A stretch of 64,000 nt of DNA from Actinoplanes oblitus (GTDB taxonomy: Bacteria > Actinomycetota > Actinomycetes > Mycobacteriales > Micromonosporaceae), in assembly GCF_030252345.1 (NCBI RefSeq), contig NZ_CP126980.1, positions 829,501 through 893,500 of the forward strand. Direction: 5' to 3'. The position numbers and the translations under genes are program-made. Numbering within the stretch: position 1 is the first letter of the stretch; every line of letters starts with the position of its first letter. Of the stretch, positions 45,546 to 55,438 are shown piece by piece. A model generated the notes under the pieces. That model saw only the letters and a list, made by a program, of their open reading frames with translations. It ran no database searches and was not told where the DNA came from.

Positions 45546-46781
45546 ATGACCGACCTGCTCTCCCTGTCCGACGTCGAGGCGGCCCGGAAGCTGCTCGGCG
45601 AGGTCGTCAAGACCACGCCGCTGGTGACGTCCCGCCCGCTCTCCGAGATCACCGGGGTGCCGGTCTGGCTCAAGTGCGAGCACCAGCAGCGCGCCGGGTC
45701 CTACAAGGTGCGCGGCGCCTACACCCGGATCGCCCGGCTCTCCGAGGCCGAGCGGGCGCGCGGGGTGGTCGCGGCCAGCGCCGGTAATCACGCGCAGGGC
45801 GTGGCGCTGGCGGCCGGCCTGCTGGGCATCAAGGCGACCGTCTTCATGCCGGAGGGCGCGCCGCTGCCCAAGGTCACCGCGACCAAGGGGTACGGCGCTG
45901 CCGTCGAGTACGCCGGGACCAGCGTCGACGACGCGCTCGCCGCGGCCGGCGACTTCGCCCGGCGGACCGGGGCGGTGCTGATCCACCCGTTCGACCACCC
46001 GGACGTGATCGCCGGGCAGGGCACCGTCGCGCTGGAGATCCTGGAGCAGTGCCCGGAGGCGAGCACCATCGTCACCGCTGTCGGTGGCGGTGGACTGATC
46101 TCCGGCCTCGCCGTCGCGGCCAAGGCGCTCCGGCCCGACCTGCGGATCGTCGGGGTGCAGGCGAGCGGGGCCGCCGCGTTCCCGCCCTCGCTGGCCGCCG
46201 GTGCCCCGCACAAGCTGGACGCCTGCGCCACCATCGCGGACGGCATCGCCGTGCTGCGGCCCGGCGACCTCACCTTCGCGCACGTCGCCAAGCTGGTCGA
46301 CGACGTCGTCACGGTCACCGACGAGGACCTGTCGGCGGCGCTGCTGGTGCTTCTCGAGCGGCACAAGATGGTGGTCGAGCCGGCCGGCGCCGCCGCGGTG
46401 GCGGCCCTGCTCACCGGCGCCTACGTGCCACCGCGCGACGGCGGCCCGGTGGTGGCCGTGCTGTCCGGCGGCAACATCGACCCGATGCTGCTGCTGAAGG
46501 TCATCGAGCACGGTCTCGCCTCGGCCGGCCGCTACCTGCGCCTGGCGGTGCGCTGCACCGACCGGCCCGGCCAGCTGGCCCGGATGCTGCGCGAGATCGC
46601 CGAGCAGCGGGCCAACATCGTCGACGTGGTGCACTCCCGGCAGAGCCCCCGGCTGGGCTTCGGCGAGGTGGAGGTGGCGCTCTCGGTGGAGACCCGCGGC
46701 CCGGCCCACTCGGCGGCGCTGATCAGCGCCCTGCGCGACGCCGGTTACCGGGTCGCCCTGCTGGCCGACGCGACCCCCTGA
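45546..46781 (+). CDS. ilvA: Threonine ammonia-lyase
   Basis: PLP enzyme deaminating threonine to 2-oxobutanoate for isoleucine. 411 residues. The PLP lysine is in QQRAGSYKVRGA near residue 56, SAGNHAQG binds the phosphate or substrate, and VGGGGLISG binds the PLP phosphate. A single ACT domain at the C-terminus (about 335-411, RLAVRCTDRPGQLARMLREI) suggests amino-acid feedback. Same strand as amidase and metB; all handle amino-acid carbon. Confidence 0.95.
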   Translation: MTDLLSLSDVEAARKLLGEVVKTTPLVTSRPLSEITGVPVWLKCEHQQRAGSYKVRGAYTRIARLSEAERARGVVAASAGNHAQGVALAAGLLGIKATVFMPEGAPLPKVTATKGYGAAVEYAGTSVDDALAAAGDFARRTGAVLIHPFDHPDVIAGQGTVALEILEQCPEASTIVTAVGGGGLISGLAVAAKALRPDLRIVGVQASGAAAFPPSLAAGAPHKLDACATIADGIAVLRPGDLTFAHVAKLVDDVVTVTDEDLSAALLVLLERHKMVVEPAGAAAVAALLTGAYVPPRDGGPVVAVLSGGNIDPMLLLKVIEHGLASAGRYLRLAVRCTDRPGQLARMLREIAEQRANIVDVVHSRQSPRLGFGEVEVALSVETRGPAHSAALISALRDAGYRVALLADATP

Positions 46782-46826
46782 CCGGAGGTTGCCGAGGCGC
46801 CCGCCGACCATGGATGATCCTGCTTC

Positions 46827-48086
46827 GTGTCGATGGTCTCGGTGGTGACGAGCTGCCCGAAGTGCACGGCGGCGACGATCAGCAAGCGGTCCGCTGAGCC
46901 CTGGTGTCCCGCCTGTGAATGGAACCTGGACCGGTTCGAGGCGGACCGGGCGCCGGAGCTCGGCTGGCGCTGGCTGGACCGGCGGCTGTTCGGTGCGGCG
47001 TACCGGCTGACCGAGCGACAGTTCGCCGAGCTGAAGGGCGCGCCCCGGGCCGGCCGTCCGGCGTCCGCCGCCCGGATCGCCACCATCGCCCTGTCGGTGG
47101 TGCTGCTCGCCGCGGTCGCCGCGCTGCTGGTGACCGGCGTCTGGCTGGCCACCTACGACTTCTTCGCCCCGATCAACCTGATCGGGGCGTTGCTGGTGCT
47201 GATCGCTGTGGCGCTCCGCCCCCGCCTGGGCCGGCTGTCCCGACTCACCGCGGGCCGGCAGGAGCTGGACCGGTCCACCGCGCCGGCCCTGTTCGCGGTG
47301 ATCGAGCGGGTGGCCGCGGCGGTCGGCGCGCCGATGCCGGACGTGGTGCTGCTCTCCGCCGACCGGAACGCGTTCACCACCACGGTCGGGCTGCGCCGCC
47401 GTCGTGTGCTCTGCCTGGGCGCCCCGCTCTGGGCGGTGCTGGACCCGCAGGAACGGGTTGCGCTGCTGGGGCACGAGCTGGGCCACTTCGTGAACGGGGA
47501 CGTCCGCCGTGGCATGGTGACCCAGGCCGCGGTGACCACTCTCGGACAGGTGGCGTACCTGTTGGCGCCTCGGGGGCGCCGCAGCGGCTTCGTCGAGATG
47601 GTTGTCGACCTTCTGGCCCGGACGGCGGCCCGCCTCTTCCTGGTGCTGCACCTGGTGCTGGTGTGGATCAGCATGCGTGACTCCCAGCGCGCCGAGTACC
47701 GGGCCGACGAGATGGCGGCGCGGGCCGGCGGCAGCGACGCGGCGATCCGGCTGTCCGACCAGTTCCTGTTCGACGACGCGATCGACACCGTGGTGCGGCG
47801 GGAGGCTCGGGCCGGCAACGGCGCGGCGGCGTGGCGGACCGCCGCGGACGAGGCGCGCACCGGGCTGTCCGTGGACGTTTCGGCGTTCCGGCAGCTCAGT
47901 AGGCGTACCGAAGCATCGCTTTTCGCTTCTCATCCGCCCGCTGGACTGCGGGCCGGACTGATCGCCGCGCGGGCCGCCCAGCCGGCCGCTGTCGTCCTGA
48001 CGGAGCCGGAACGGGCCCGGATGGACGACGAGCTCGCGGCGCACTACGAGCGAGTGCGCCGCGAGCTCGCCGCAGCGGTCTGGTGA
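46827..48086 (+). CDS. M48 family metalloprotease with N-terminal zinc ribbon
   Basis: 419 residues. An N-terminal zinc ribbon (CPKC at about 12 and CPAC at about 30) is followed by two membrane segments near 90-130 and the HtpX-like protease domain with zinc motif GHELGHFVNGD, then a second membrane region and the third ligand region YRADEMAARAGG. A role in membrane-protein quality control is inferred. GTG 46827 or ATG 46833 start. Convergent with greA, three bases apart. Confidence 0.88.
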   Translation: MSMVSVVTSCPKCTAATISKRSAEPWCPACEWNLDRFEADRAPELGWRWLDRRLFGAAYRLTERQFAELKGAPRAGRPASAARIATIALSVVLLAAVAALLVTGVWLATYDFFAPINLIGALLVLIAVALRPRLGRLSRLTAGRQELDRSTAPALFAVIERVAAAVGAPMPDVVLLSADRNAFTTTVGLRRRRVLCLGAPLWAVLDPQERVALLGHELGHFVNGDVRRGMVTQAAVTTLGQVAYLLAPRGRRSGFVEMVVDLLARTAARLFLVLHLVLVWISMRDSQRAEYRADEMAARAGGSDAAIRLSDQFLFDDAIDTVVRREARAGNGAAAWRTAADEARTGLSVDVSAFRQLSRRTEASLFASHPPAGLRAGLIAARAAQPAAVVLTEPERARMDDELAAHYERVRRELAAAVW

Positions 48087-48089
48087 GGG

Positions 48090-48584
48090 TCAGCCCTCGA
48101 AGGCGCCGAACTTGACGACGGTGACCTTGATGTCGGCGCCGCTGGGCGCGGTGTAGGTCACGGTCTGGCCCGGGCGGGCGCCGAGGATCGCCTTGCCGAG
48201 CGCCGACTCCGGGCTGTACACGGTGAGGTCGGTGGTCGACGAGATCTCCCGCGAGCCGAGCAGGAACGTCTCGGTGTCGGCCTGGTCGTCGTCGAAGTAG
48301 ATCGTCACGACCGAGCCGGGCACCACGCTGTCGGCGGCCTGGACCTCGCCGACCTCGGCGTTGCGCAGGAACTCCTTCAAGTACAGGATCCGGCCCTCCT
48401 GGCGGCTCTGCTCCTCGCGGGCCGCGTGGTAGCCGCCGTTCTCCCGGAGGTCGCCCTCCTCGCGCCGGGCGTTGATCTCCGCCGCTATCGCCGGCCGGCC
48501 TGCGATCAACTCGTCGAGCTCGGCCTGCAGCCGGTCGTATGCGTCCTGGGAGAGCCAGGTCTTCGGCGCCTCGGAACTGGACAC
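48090..48584 (-). CDS. greA: Transcription elongation factor GreA
   Basis: Rescues backtracked RNA polymerase by stimulating transcript cleavage. 164 residues: N-terminal coiled coil with the acidic tip in REEGDLRENGGYHAAREEQ, then the FKBP-like C-terminal domain ending FGAFEG. GTG 48584 has AAGGAGA upstream. Order greA, DUF4307, mca, small membrane protein matches Rv1080c-Rv1083. Confidence 0.95.
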   Translation of the reverse strand: MSSSEAPKTWLSQDAYDRLQAELDELIAGRPAIAAEINARREEGDLRENGGYHAAREEQSRQEGRILYLKEFLRNAEVGEVQAADSVVPGSVVTIYFDDDQADTETFLLGSREISSTTDLTVYSPESALGKAILGARPGQTVTYTAPSGADIKVTVVKFGAFEG

Positions 48585-48721
48585 GGTCGATCTCCTTGCT
48601 GGACGTGAAGTGCGAAAAGCTGAAACGGGCAGTGCACAACGTGAGTGCGTCGGAACGCAGCGAATCACCAACCTTACCAGCGGTACGCCGCACGCCGGAC
48701 CGGTCGATCTCCCGCCCGAGG

Positions 48722-49144
48722 TCAGCCGGCCGGGCGGCAGCTCATCACGTCGCCCACCGAACCGCGCGCGGTCGTCGGCACCGTCTCGGAGACCACTACC
48801 TCGCCGCCGCCGTCCGGGGCGGGCACGGTGACGGTCCGGGTTCCCAACTCGTAACCCTGGTAATCGCGGGCCCGCAGCACGCAGGAGGCGGTCTCGCCGG
48901 CCGGCACCCGGACCCGGAATTTGATCACCATCTGGGTGTCGGCGGGCTCGTTCCAGCCGATGATCTCCGGGCGGTAATCGGTCTGCCCGAATTTCTGGTA
49001 ATAGGCCCAGGTCACCCCGAGGGCGGCGATCCCGAAGACGGCGGCGGCCACGATCAGCGGCAGCGGGCGGCGCCGGCGGCCGTCCCGGCGCCGGCCGTAT
49101 CGCCCGGGCGGGAAAACCGGAGTTGTGGCGCGCGTCTCGCTCAC
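48722..49144 (-). CDS. DUF4307 membrane protein
   Basis: 140 residues. A basic N-terminal patch (RRRDGRRRR) precedes one membrane span (IVAAAVFGIAALGVTWAYY); the exported domain is beta-rich with a conserved pair of Cys (SCVLRARDYQGYE and MSCRP). Unknown function. The family is conserved between greA and mca in actinobacteria. Confidence 0.88.
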   Translation of the reverse strand: MSETRATTPVFPPGRYGRRRDGRRRRPLPLIVAAAVFGIAALGVTWAYYQKFGQTDYRPEIIGWNEPADTQMVIKFRVRVPAGETASCVLRARDYQGYELGTRTVTVPAPDGGGEVVVSETVPTTARGSVGDVMSCRPAG

Positions 49145-49276
49145 CTGGCGGCCCTCTCGTGCGTTTGTCGTCGGGTAATCGGCAAGAATGGCAGTGTTTC
49201 ATCATCGCAGCCGAGCTCGCGCTGTCGGCCGGCAGGCTGCTGGCTGGCAGGCCAGGTCGAGAGGGTCTTAACAACT

Positions 49277-50158
49277 GTGGCTGAGCAACTGCGTCTCATG
49301 ACTGTGCACGCGCACCCCGACGACGAGTCCAGCAAGGGTGCCGCCACGATGGCGAAATACGTCGCGGAGGGTGCCCAGGTGCTCGTGGCCACCTGTACCG
49401 GCGGCGAGCGCGGCAGCGTGCTGAACCCGAAGATGGACCGCCCCGAGGTGCTGGCGGACATCACCAACATCCGCCGCAAGGAGATGGACCGGGCCCGCGA
49501 GATCCTCGGGGTGGACCAGGCCTGGCTCGGCTTCGTCGACTCCGGGCTGCCCGAGGGCGACCCGCTGCCGCCGCTGCCGGAGGGCTGCTTCGGCCTGCAG
49601 GACCCGCAGGAGGCGGCGAAACCGCTGATCAAGCTGATCCGCGAGTTCCGCCCGCACGTCATGACCACCTATGACGAGAACGGCGGTTACCCGCACCCCG
49701 ACCACATCATGTGCCACAAGGTGTCGGTGGTCGCGTTCGACCAGGCCGGTGACCCGGAGCTCTACCCGGAGCTGGGTGAGCCGTGGCAGCCACTGAAGCT
49801 GTACTACAACTCCGGCTGGACCCGGGCGCGGATGCTCGCGCTGCACGAGGGCATGCTCGCGGCCGGGCTGGAGTCGCCGTACGCGGAGTGGCTGGAGAAA
49901 TGGTCGGACCGGCAGGACCGGGGCGACAAGATCACCACCCGGGTCGAGTGCGGGGAGTACTTCGCGGTCCGCGACGACGCGCTGCGCGCGCACGCCACCC
50001 AGGTGGATCCGGACGGGTTCTGGTTCCACATCCCGCTGGAGATGCAGCAGAAGGTGTGGCCGACCGAGGACTTCGAGCTGGCCCGCTCACTGGTGGACAG
50101 CCCGATTCCGGAGTCCGACCTGTTCGCGGGCATCCGGGAGAAGGTCGAGGCGGCCTGA
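49277..50158 (+). CDS. mca: Mycothiol S-conjugate amidase
   Basis: Cleaves mycothiol S-conjugates of electrophiles and antibiotics to give mercapturic acids for export. 293 residues of the LmbE/MshB zinc-deacetylase fold: the zinc motif HAHPDDESSKGAA near residue 11 and the third ligand in HPDHIMCH near residue 142. GTG 49277 gives the usual Mca beginning (EQLRLMTVHAHPDDE). It indicates that the organism makes mycothiol, an actinobacterial marker. Confidence 0.95.
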   Translation: MAEQLRLMTVHAHPDDESSKGAATMAKYVAEGAQVLVATCTGGERGSVLNPKMDRPEVLADITNIRRKEMDRAREILGVDQAWLGFVDSGLPEGDPLPPLPEGCFGLQDPQEAAKPLIKLIREFRPHVMTTYDENGGYPHPDHIMCHKVSVVAFDQAGDPELYPELGEPWQPLKLYYNSGWTRARMLALHEGMLAAGLESPYAEWLEKWSDRQDRGDKITTRVECGEYFAVRDDALRAHATQVDPDGFWFHIPLEMQQKVWPTEDFELARSLVDSPIPESDLFAGIREKVEAA

Positions 50159-50174
50159 GCAGTACGCTTGGGTC

Positions 50175-50525
50175 GTGGACATTCTCGCGGTCAACAACTT
50201 CGGGGACACCCGGGGCGGCGGCCTCGCCGGCCCCATGGGCCTGTTCCTGATCGTCCTGATGTGTATTGCGACGGTCGCGTTGATCCGCAACATGAACAAG
50301 CGCATCCGTCGGCTTCCCGACAGTTTTGACGCCGAAGCCGAGCGTGGACGTGTGGCGGAAATCGCGCGGCTCAATGCGGATCTCGAGCGGTCCGGCGGCG
50401 ACGGCACCGGTGATGTCGAAGCGGATCGATCGACCAAGACCGGCGGTGGCGCGGAGTCCGAGGTGGCGGCGGTCGCCGACGACAAAACCGAGTCCGCATC
50501 GGACACCGGCCGCGACTCGCGCTGA
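50175..50525 (+). CDS. Small membrane protein (Rv1083-like)
   Basis: 116 residues. One membrane span (LFLIVLMCIATVALI) is followed by NMNKRIRRLPDSFD, the conserved part of the family next to mca, and then a low-complexity Asp/Glu/Ser/Thr tail. GTG 50175 starts 16 bp after the mca stop, so they are co-transcribed. Function unknown. Confidence 0.87.
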   Translation: MDILAVNNFGDTRGGGLAGPMGLFLIVLMCIATVALIRNMNKRIRRLPDSFDAEAERGRVAEIARLNADLERSGGDGTGDVEADRSTKTGGGAESEVAAVADDKTESASDTGRDSR

Positions 50526-50760
50526 TCGTCGCGTCGCCCATCGCACCGGCCGTCCGGCCCGCGGTGGGCGACGAGTGGCGCCGGTCGTTCGCCGTCAAGC
50601 CCTGTTGCGTTCATCGGTATTGATTTAGCCTTCCGCCGGGGGCCATACGGCTTCCGGGACCCTGCGCGGAAGGGGGCGCCGAGATGAGTGCATTCCGGCG
50701 CCGAGTCGCTCCAGGGCATCTGCACGTGCATCGTCTCGTGCCATGCCGGCAGGCGCGATC

Positions 50761-53271
50761 ATGAGCGGTCCATCCGCACCGCACCGTCGTGCGTGGACCG
50801 CCCTGACCGGCCGTTCCCGGCCGGTGCGCGTGCTGACCGTCACCGTCGTGGTCGCCGCCGTCGCCGCGGTGCTCCTCGGCGCGCTGCAACCCCCGCACCT
50901 GCCGCCCGGCAGCCCGCTCTCCGCCGTGGACGGCGTCTGCGTGGCCACCGTGCTGGCCGCCATCGCTCAGCTGGCCGGCCTGCGCTTCCGGCTCGGGCCG
51001 GACGCGATCTCGGTGAGCTGGGCCGAGGCGGCGGTGGTGGTCGGCCTGGTGATCTGCCCGGCCGGCTGGCTGCCGGCCGCCACCCTGGCCGGTATCGGCG
51101 CCGCCTGGCTGCTGCTGGCCTGGCTGACCGGGGTGCGCAACCCGGCCGAGATCGTCCACCTGGTCGCCTCGATGACGCTCGGTGTCTCGGCGGCCGCCCT
51201 GGTCACGTCGCTGCTGGCCGACGGCGCCGGGGTGCGCAGCGGCCGGCTGGCGCTGGCCCTGGTCGCCGGTGCGGCCACCTACTTACTGATCACTTTCGGC
51301 CTGGTGGTGCTCACCCTCACCCTGGAGCGCGACGTCCCGCCGGCCCAGCTCGCCGCCAAGGTGCTCTACGCCAAGGCGCCGATGTCGGCCGGCAACGTGA
51401 TCGTCGGCCTCGGCGCGGTCGTCGCGCTGGTCCGCGAGCCGCTCTGGCTGCTCGCCTTCGGCCCGGCGCTGTGGCTGCTGCACCGCACCTACCGCTTCCA
51501 CCTGCGGGCCGCCGAGGAGCGCCGGATGTGGGAGGCGTTCGCCGCCGCCACCGCGCGCCTGCCCGGTGTGAGCGAGGCCGAGGTGGCCCGGGCCGGACTG
51601 CGCGGCGCGCTGGACGTCTTCGGTGCCCGCCGCGTGCAACTGGAGTTGCGCTCCGAGCGGGGCAGCCGGAAATACACCGAGGACGGGCCCGGGCAGAGCC
51701 CGGACGTCACGCACTCCGGGCCGGCGGTCACCCGCAGCATGGCGGTGGCCGGCCGGCCGGTCGGCGAGCTCACCCTGTGGCTCGGCGAGCCGACCCTGCC
51801 GGTGCCGCACGACGAGGCGGCGCTCACCGCGTACGGGGAGGCGCTGGCCGGGGCGCTCCGCGACGCGGCCGCCCACCAGCGGATCGCCGAGCTGGACGCC
51901 CGGGTCGCGCACGACCGGGTGCACGACCCGCTGACCGGGCTGATCAACCGGGCCGCGCTGGTCAGCGACGGGGACGCGGTGCTGCGCGCCGGCGAGCGCG
52001 GCCGGCCGGCCGCCCTGCTGCTGCTCGACGTGGTGGACTTCCGCGAGGTGAACAGCACGCTCGGGCACCGCGGCGGCGACGAGGTGTTGCGGCTGATCGC
52101 CGAGCGGCTCACCGAGCAGGCCCGGCCCGGCGAGCTGGTCGCGCGGACCGGCGACGACGAGTTCGCCCTGCTGGTGCCCCGGCTGACCACGCTGGCCGGC
52201 GCCTCCGGGGCGCCGCACTCGCTCTCCCAGGCCCTGCGCCGGGCCCGGGAGCTGGTCGAGCAGCTGCGGCTGCCGATGCGGGTGGCCGGGGTGCGGCTCG
52301 CCGTCGAGGTGACCGTCGGCGCTGTGGTCGCCCCGGCCGGCCAGGTCGAGGTGGGTGAGCTGCTGCGCCGCGCCGCGCTGGCCGCCGGCCGGGCCCGGGA
52401 GCAGGGGCTGACCGTCGGCACGTACGACAGCGGCCAGGACGCCAGCAGCACCGACCGGCTGGCGCTGCTCGCCGAGCTGCAGGACGCGTTCGCCGCCGAC
52501 GACCAGATCGTGCTGCACCTGCAGCCCGCCGTCGATCTGATCACCGCTGAGCCGACCGGCTGCGAGGCGCTGGTCCGCTGGCGGCACCCGCGGCGCGGCC
52601 AGCTCTCCCCGGCCGAGTTCCTGCCCGCGGTGGAGCGCAGCGAGCTGCTCATCCCGTTCACCCGGCGGGTGCTCGACCTGGCCCTGGCCGCCGCCGCCGA
52701 CTGGACGGCGCACGGCATCGACGTGCCGGTCTCGGTCAACGTGTCGGCTCGCAGCCTGACCGACCCGACCTTCCCGGCCCAGGTCACCGAGGCGCTGCGG
52801 CGGCACCGGACCCCGGCCTCCCGGCTGGTCCTGGAGATCACCGAGTCGGTGGCGATCAGCGAGCAGGAGATCGTCGACGAGGTCCTCGCGCGGCTGCGGG
52901 CCGGTGGGGTGCAGGTCTCGCTGGACGACTTCGGCACTGGGTTCTCCTCGCTCGCCTCGGTCACCCGGATGCCCGTCGACGAGATCAAGATCGACCGTAC
53001 GTTCGTGGACGAGATGATCGACTCGGCGGCGGCCGGCGCTGTGGTGCGCGGCGCTGTCGAGCTGGGCGCGCGGCTCGGCGTCCGGGTGGTGGCCGAGGGG
53101 ATCGAGACCGTCGAGCAGCGTGCGGCGCTGATCGCGCTCGGCTGCCCGTCCGCACAGGGTTACCACTTCTGCAAGCCGATGCCCGCTGACAAGATCGTGC
53201 AGGCGCTGTCCCAGCTGCGGGACTCCTCGTCGGCCAAGGTGACCCCGCTGCGCGCCGACGACGCCTCCTGA
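50761..53271 (+). CDS. Membrane GGDEF-EAL protein, probable c-di-GMP phosphodiesterase
   Basis: 836 residues. Several membrane spans fill the first 210 residues, then a GAF-like stretch, a GGDEF domain and an EAL domain. The GGDEF active-site loop is degenerate (RTGDDEF), so cyclase activity is doubtful. The EAL domain keeps EALVRW, NVSARSL, DDFGTGFSSL, IKIDRTFV and AEGIET, so it should hydrolyse c-di-GMP. The start may be ATG 50743 or 50761. Confidence 0.9.
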   Translation: MSGPSAPHRRAWTALTGRSRPVRVLTVTVVVAAVAAVLLGALQPPHLPPGSPLSAVDGVCVATVLAAIAQLAGLRFRLGPDAISVSWAEAAVVVGLVICPAGWLPAATLAGIGAAWLLLAWLTGVRNPAEIVHLVASMTLGVSAAALVTSLLADGAGVRSGRLALALVAGAATYLLITFGLVVLTLTLERDVPPAQLAAKVLYAKAPMSAGNVIVGLGAVVALVREPLWLLAFGPALWLLHRTYRFHLRAAEERRMWEAFAAATARLPGVSEAEVARAGLRGALDVFGARRVQLELRSERGSRKYTEDGPGQSPDVTHSGPAVTRSMAVAGRPVGELTLWLGEPTLPVPHDEAALTAYGEALAGALRDAAAHQRIAELDARVAHDRVHDPLTGLINRAALVSDGDAVLRAGERGRPAALLLLDVVDFREVNSTLGHRGGDEVLRLIAERLTEQARPGELVARTGDDEFALLVPRLTTLAGASGAPHSLSQALRRARELVEQLRLPMRVAGVRLAVEVTVGAVVAPAGQVEVGELLRRAALAAGRAREQGLTVGTYDSGQDASSTDRLALLAELQDAFAADDQIVLHLQPAVDLITAEPTGCEALVRWRHPRRGQLSPAEFLPAVERSELLIPFTRRVLDLALAAAADWTAHGIDVPVSVNVSARSLTDPTFPAQVTEALRRHRTPASRLVLEITESVAISEQEIVDEVLARLRAGGVQVSLDDFGTGFSSLASVTRMPVDEIKIDRTFVDEMIDSAAAGAVVRGAVELGARLGVRVVAEGIETVEQRAALIALGCPSAQGYHFCKPMPADKIVQALSQLRDSSSAKVTPLRADDAS

Positions 53272-53302
53272 GCACCGCTCCTCCAGGTGACCGTGCGCTG
53301 AC

Positions 53303-53428
53303 ATGCGCCTGGTCGAGCCGCGCCTGGTGGAGCGCCGCTTCGCCGGCCCGCGCTTCGTCCAGCGGCGCCTTGTTGATCGCCGCGCCCGAGTTGCCCGCTC
53401 GTTGATCGTCACGTTCCGGCCGGCGTGA
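53303..53428 (+). CDS. Possible 41-residue ORF with pentapeptide period
   Basis: ATG 53303 to TGA 53428 encodes 41 residues: R(L/F)V-containing five-residue units (RLVEP, RLVER, RFAGP, RFVQR, RLVDR) repeat because the DNA has a 15-bp period. No ribosome binding site is evident. It ends 12 bp before the DUF255 gene. It may be an upstream ORF or simply a repeat in non-coding DNA. Confidence 0.3.
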   Translation: MRLVEPRLVERRFAGPRFVQRRLVDRRARVARSLIVTFRPA

Positions 53429-53440
53429 GAGGCTGGGGAC

Positions 53441-55432
53441 ATGGCCAACCGTCTCGCCGACGCCACCTCGCCCTACCTGCTGCAGCACCGGGACAACCCG
53501 GTCGACTGGTGGCCGTGGTGCGAGGAGGCGTTCGCGGAGGCCCGCCGGCGGGACGTGCCGGTGCTGATCTCGGTCGGTTACGCGGCCTGCCACTGGTGTC
53601 ACGTCATGGCGCACGAGTCCTTCGAGGACGAGGCGGTCGCCGCGCGGCTCAACGAGAACTTCGTGGCGATCAAGGTGGACCGCGAGGAGCGGCCCGACGT
53701 GGACGCCGTCTACATGACCGCCACCCAGGCGATGACCGGGCAGGGTGGCTGGCCGATGACGGTGTTCGCCACCCCCGGTGGGGACCCGTTCTTCTGCGGC
53801 ACCTACTTCCCGAAACCACACTTCAACCGCCTGCTCGACTCGGTCACCACGGCCTGGCGGGACCAGCGGGACGACGTGCTCAAGCAGGGCGCGGCGGTGG
53901 TCGAGGCGGTCGGCGGCGCCCAGCTGGTCGGCGGGCCGACCGCGCCGATCTCGGCCGAGCTGCTGGCCGCCGCGGCCGAGGGGCTGGCCAAGGAGCACGA
54001 CCAGACCTACGGCGGGTTCGGCGGCGCGCCCAAGTTCCCGCCGCACATGAACCTGCTGTTCCTGCTGCGCCACCACGAGCGCACCGGCTCGGCCGAGGCG
54101 CTGGAACTGGCCCGGCACGCCGGCGAGCAGATGGCCCGCGGCGGCATCTACGACCAGCTGGCCGGCGGTTTCGCGCGCTACGCGGTGGACGCGCACTGGA
54201 CCGTGCCGCACTTCGAGAAGATGCTCTACGACAACGCGTTGCTGCTGCGGGTCTACACCCAGCTCTGGCGGCTGACCGGGGACGTGCTGGCCCGGCGGGT
54301 GGCCGACGAGACCGCCGCGTTCCTGCTCCGTGACCTGGGCACGCCGGCCGGTGGGCTGGCCTCGTCGCTGGACGCGGACACCGACGGGGTGGAGGGTCTG
54401 ACATACGCGTGGACCCCGGCCCAGCTCACCGAGGCGCTCGGCGAGGACGACGGCGCCTGGGCGGCCGACCTCTTCCGGGTCACCCCGGACGGCACGTTCG
54501 AGCACGGCACGAGCGTGCTGGTCCTGGCCCGCGACATCGACGCCGCCGACCCGGAGATCACCGCTCGCTGGCGGGACGTCCGCGCCCGGCTGCTCGCGGC
54601 CCGCGCGCGGCGGCCACAGCCGGCTCGCGACGACAAGGTCGTCGCCTCCTGGAACGGGCTGGCGATCACCGCGCTGGCCGAGCACGGGGTGCTGACCGGG
54701 TCGCCGGAGTCCCGTTCGGCGGCTGTCGCGCTCGCCGAGGCGCTGGCCGATCGGCACCTGGTGGACGGGCGGCTGCGGCGTGTCTCCCGGGACGGCCGGA
54801 CCGGCGAGCCCGCCGGGGTGCTCGACGACTACGGGTGCGTCGCCGAGGCGTTCCTGGCGGTGCACCAGATCACCGCGGATCCGCGCTGGTTGCGGTCGGC
54901 GGGCGGCTTGCTGGACGTCGTTCTGGCCCATTTCGGTACGCCGTCGGGTGGCTTCTACGACACCGCCGACGACGCCGAGCAGCTGCTCACCCGCCCGGCC
55001 GACCCGACCGACAACGCCACGCCGTCCGGGCTGGCGTCGGCGTGCGCGGCGCTGGTCGGTTACGCGGCGCTGACCGGCGAGACGGCGTACCGGGAGGCGG
55101 CGGACGCGGCCCTGGCCACGGTGGGTCCGCTGATCGGCGGGCATCCGCGGTTCGCCGGTTACTCGGCGATGGTGGCGGAGGCGGCGCTGGCCGGTCCCTA
55201 CGAGATCGCAGTCGCCACCGACGACCTGGCCGACCCGCTGGTCACCGAGGCCTATCGAGAGGCCCCGGCCGGCACCGTCATCGTCGCCGGCGCCCCGGAC
55301 CTGCCGGGCGTGCCGCTGCTGGCCGACCGCCCGATGATCGACGGCAAACCCACCGCCTACGTGTGCCGCGGTTTCGTCTGCGACCGCCCGGTCACCTCTC
55401 CCCAGGAGCTGATCGCCCGCTTCCAGCGCTGA
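53441..55432 (+). CDS. Thioredoxin-domain protein, DUF255 (YyaL family)
   Basis: 663 residues of the YyaL/SPATA20 family. The N-terminal thioredoxin-like domain has the active-site [16 protein letters not shown] near residue 51 and GGWPMTVF. The remainder is an alpha-barrel of the six-hairpin glycosidase type, with conserved [12 protein letters not shown]. Role unknown; the family is thought to modify or fold proteins or saccharides. Position corresponds to Rv1084. It converges with the Uma2 gene. Confidence 0.93.
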   Translation: MANRLADATSPYLLQHRDNPVDWWPWCEEAFAEARRRDVPVLISVGYAACHWCHVMAHESFEDEAVAARLNENFVAIKVDREERPDVDAVYMTATQAMTGQGGWPMTVFATPGGDPFFCGTYFPKPHFNRLLDSVTTAWRDQRDDVLKQGAAVVEAVGGAQLVGGPTAPISAELLAAAAEGLAKEHDQTYGGFGGAPKFPPHMNLLFLLRHHERTGSAEALELARHAGEQMARGGIYDQLAGGFARYAVDAHWTVPHFEKMLYDNALLLRVYTQLWRLTGDVLARRVADETAAFLLRDLGTPAGGLASSLDADTDGVEGLTYAWTPAQLTEALGEDDGAWAADLFRVTPDGTFEHGTSVLVLARDIDAADPEITARWRDVRARLLAARARRPQPARDDKVVASWNGLAITALAEHGVLTGSPESRSAAVALAEALADRHLVDGRLRRVSRDGRTGEPAGVLDDYGCVAEAFLAVHQITADPRWLRSAGGLLDVVLAHFGTPSGGFYDTADDAEQLLTRPADPTDNATPSGLASACAALVGYAALTGETAYREAADAALATVGPLIGGHPRFAGYSAMVAEAALAGPYEIAVATDDLADPLVTEAYREAPAGTVIVAGAPDLPGVPLLADRPMIDGKPTAYVCRGFVCDRPVTSPQELIARFQR

Positions 55433-55438
55433 CCGGCG

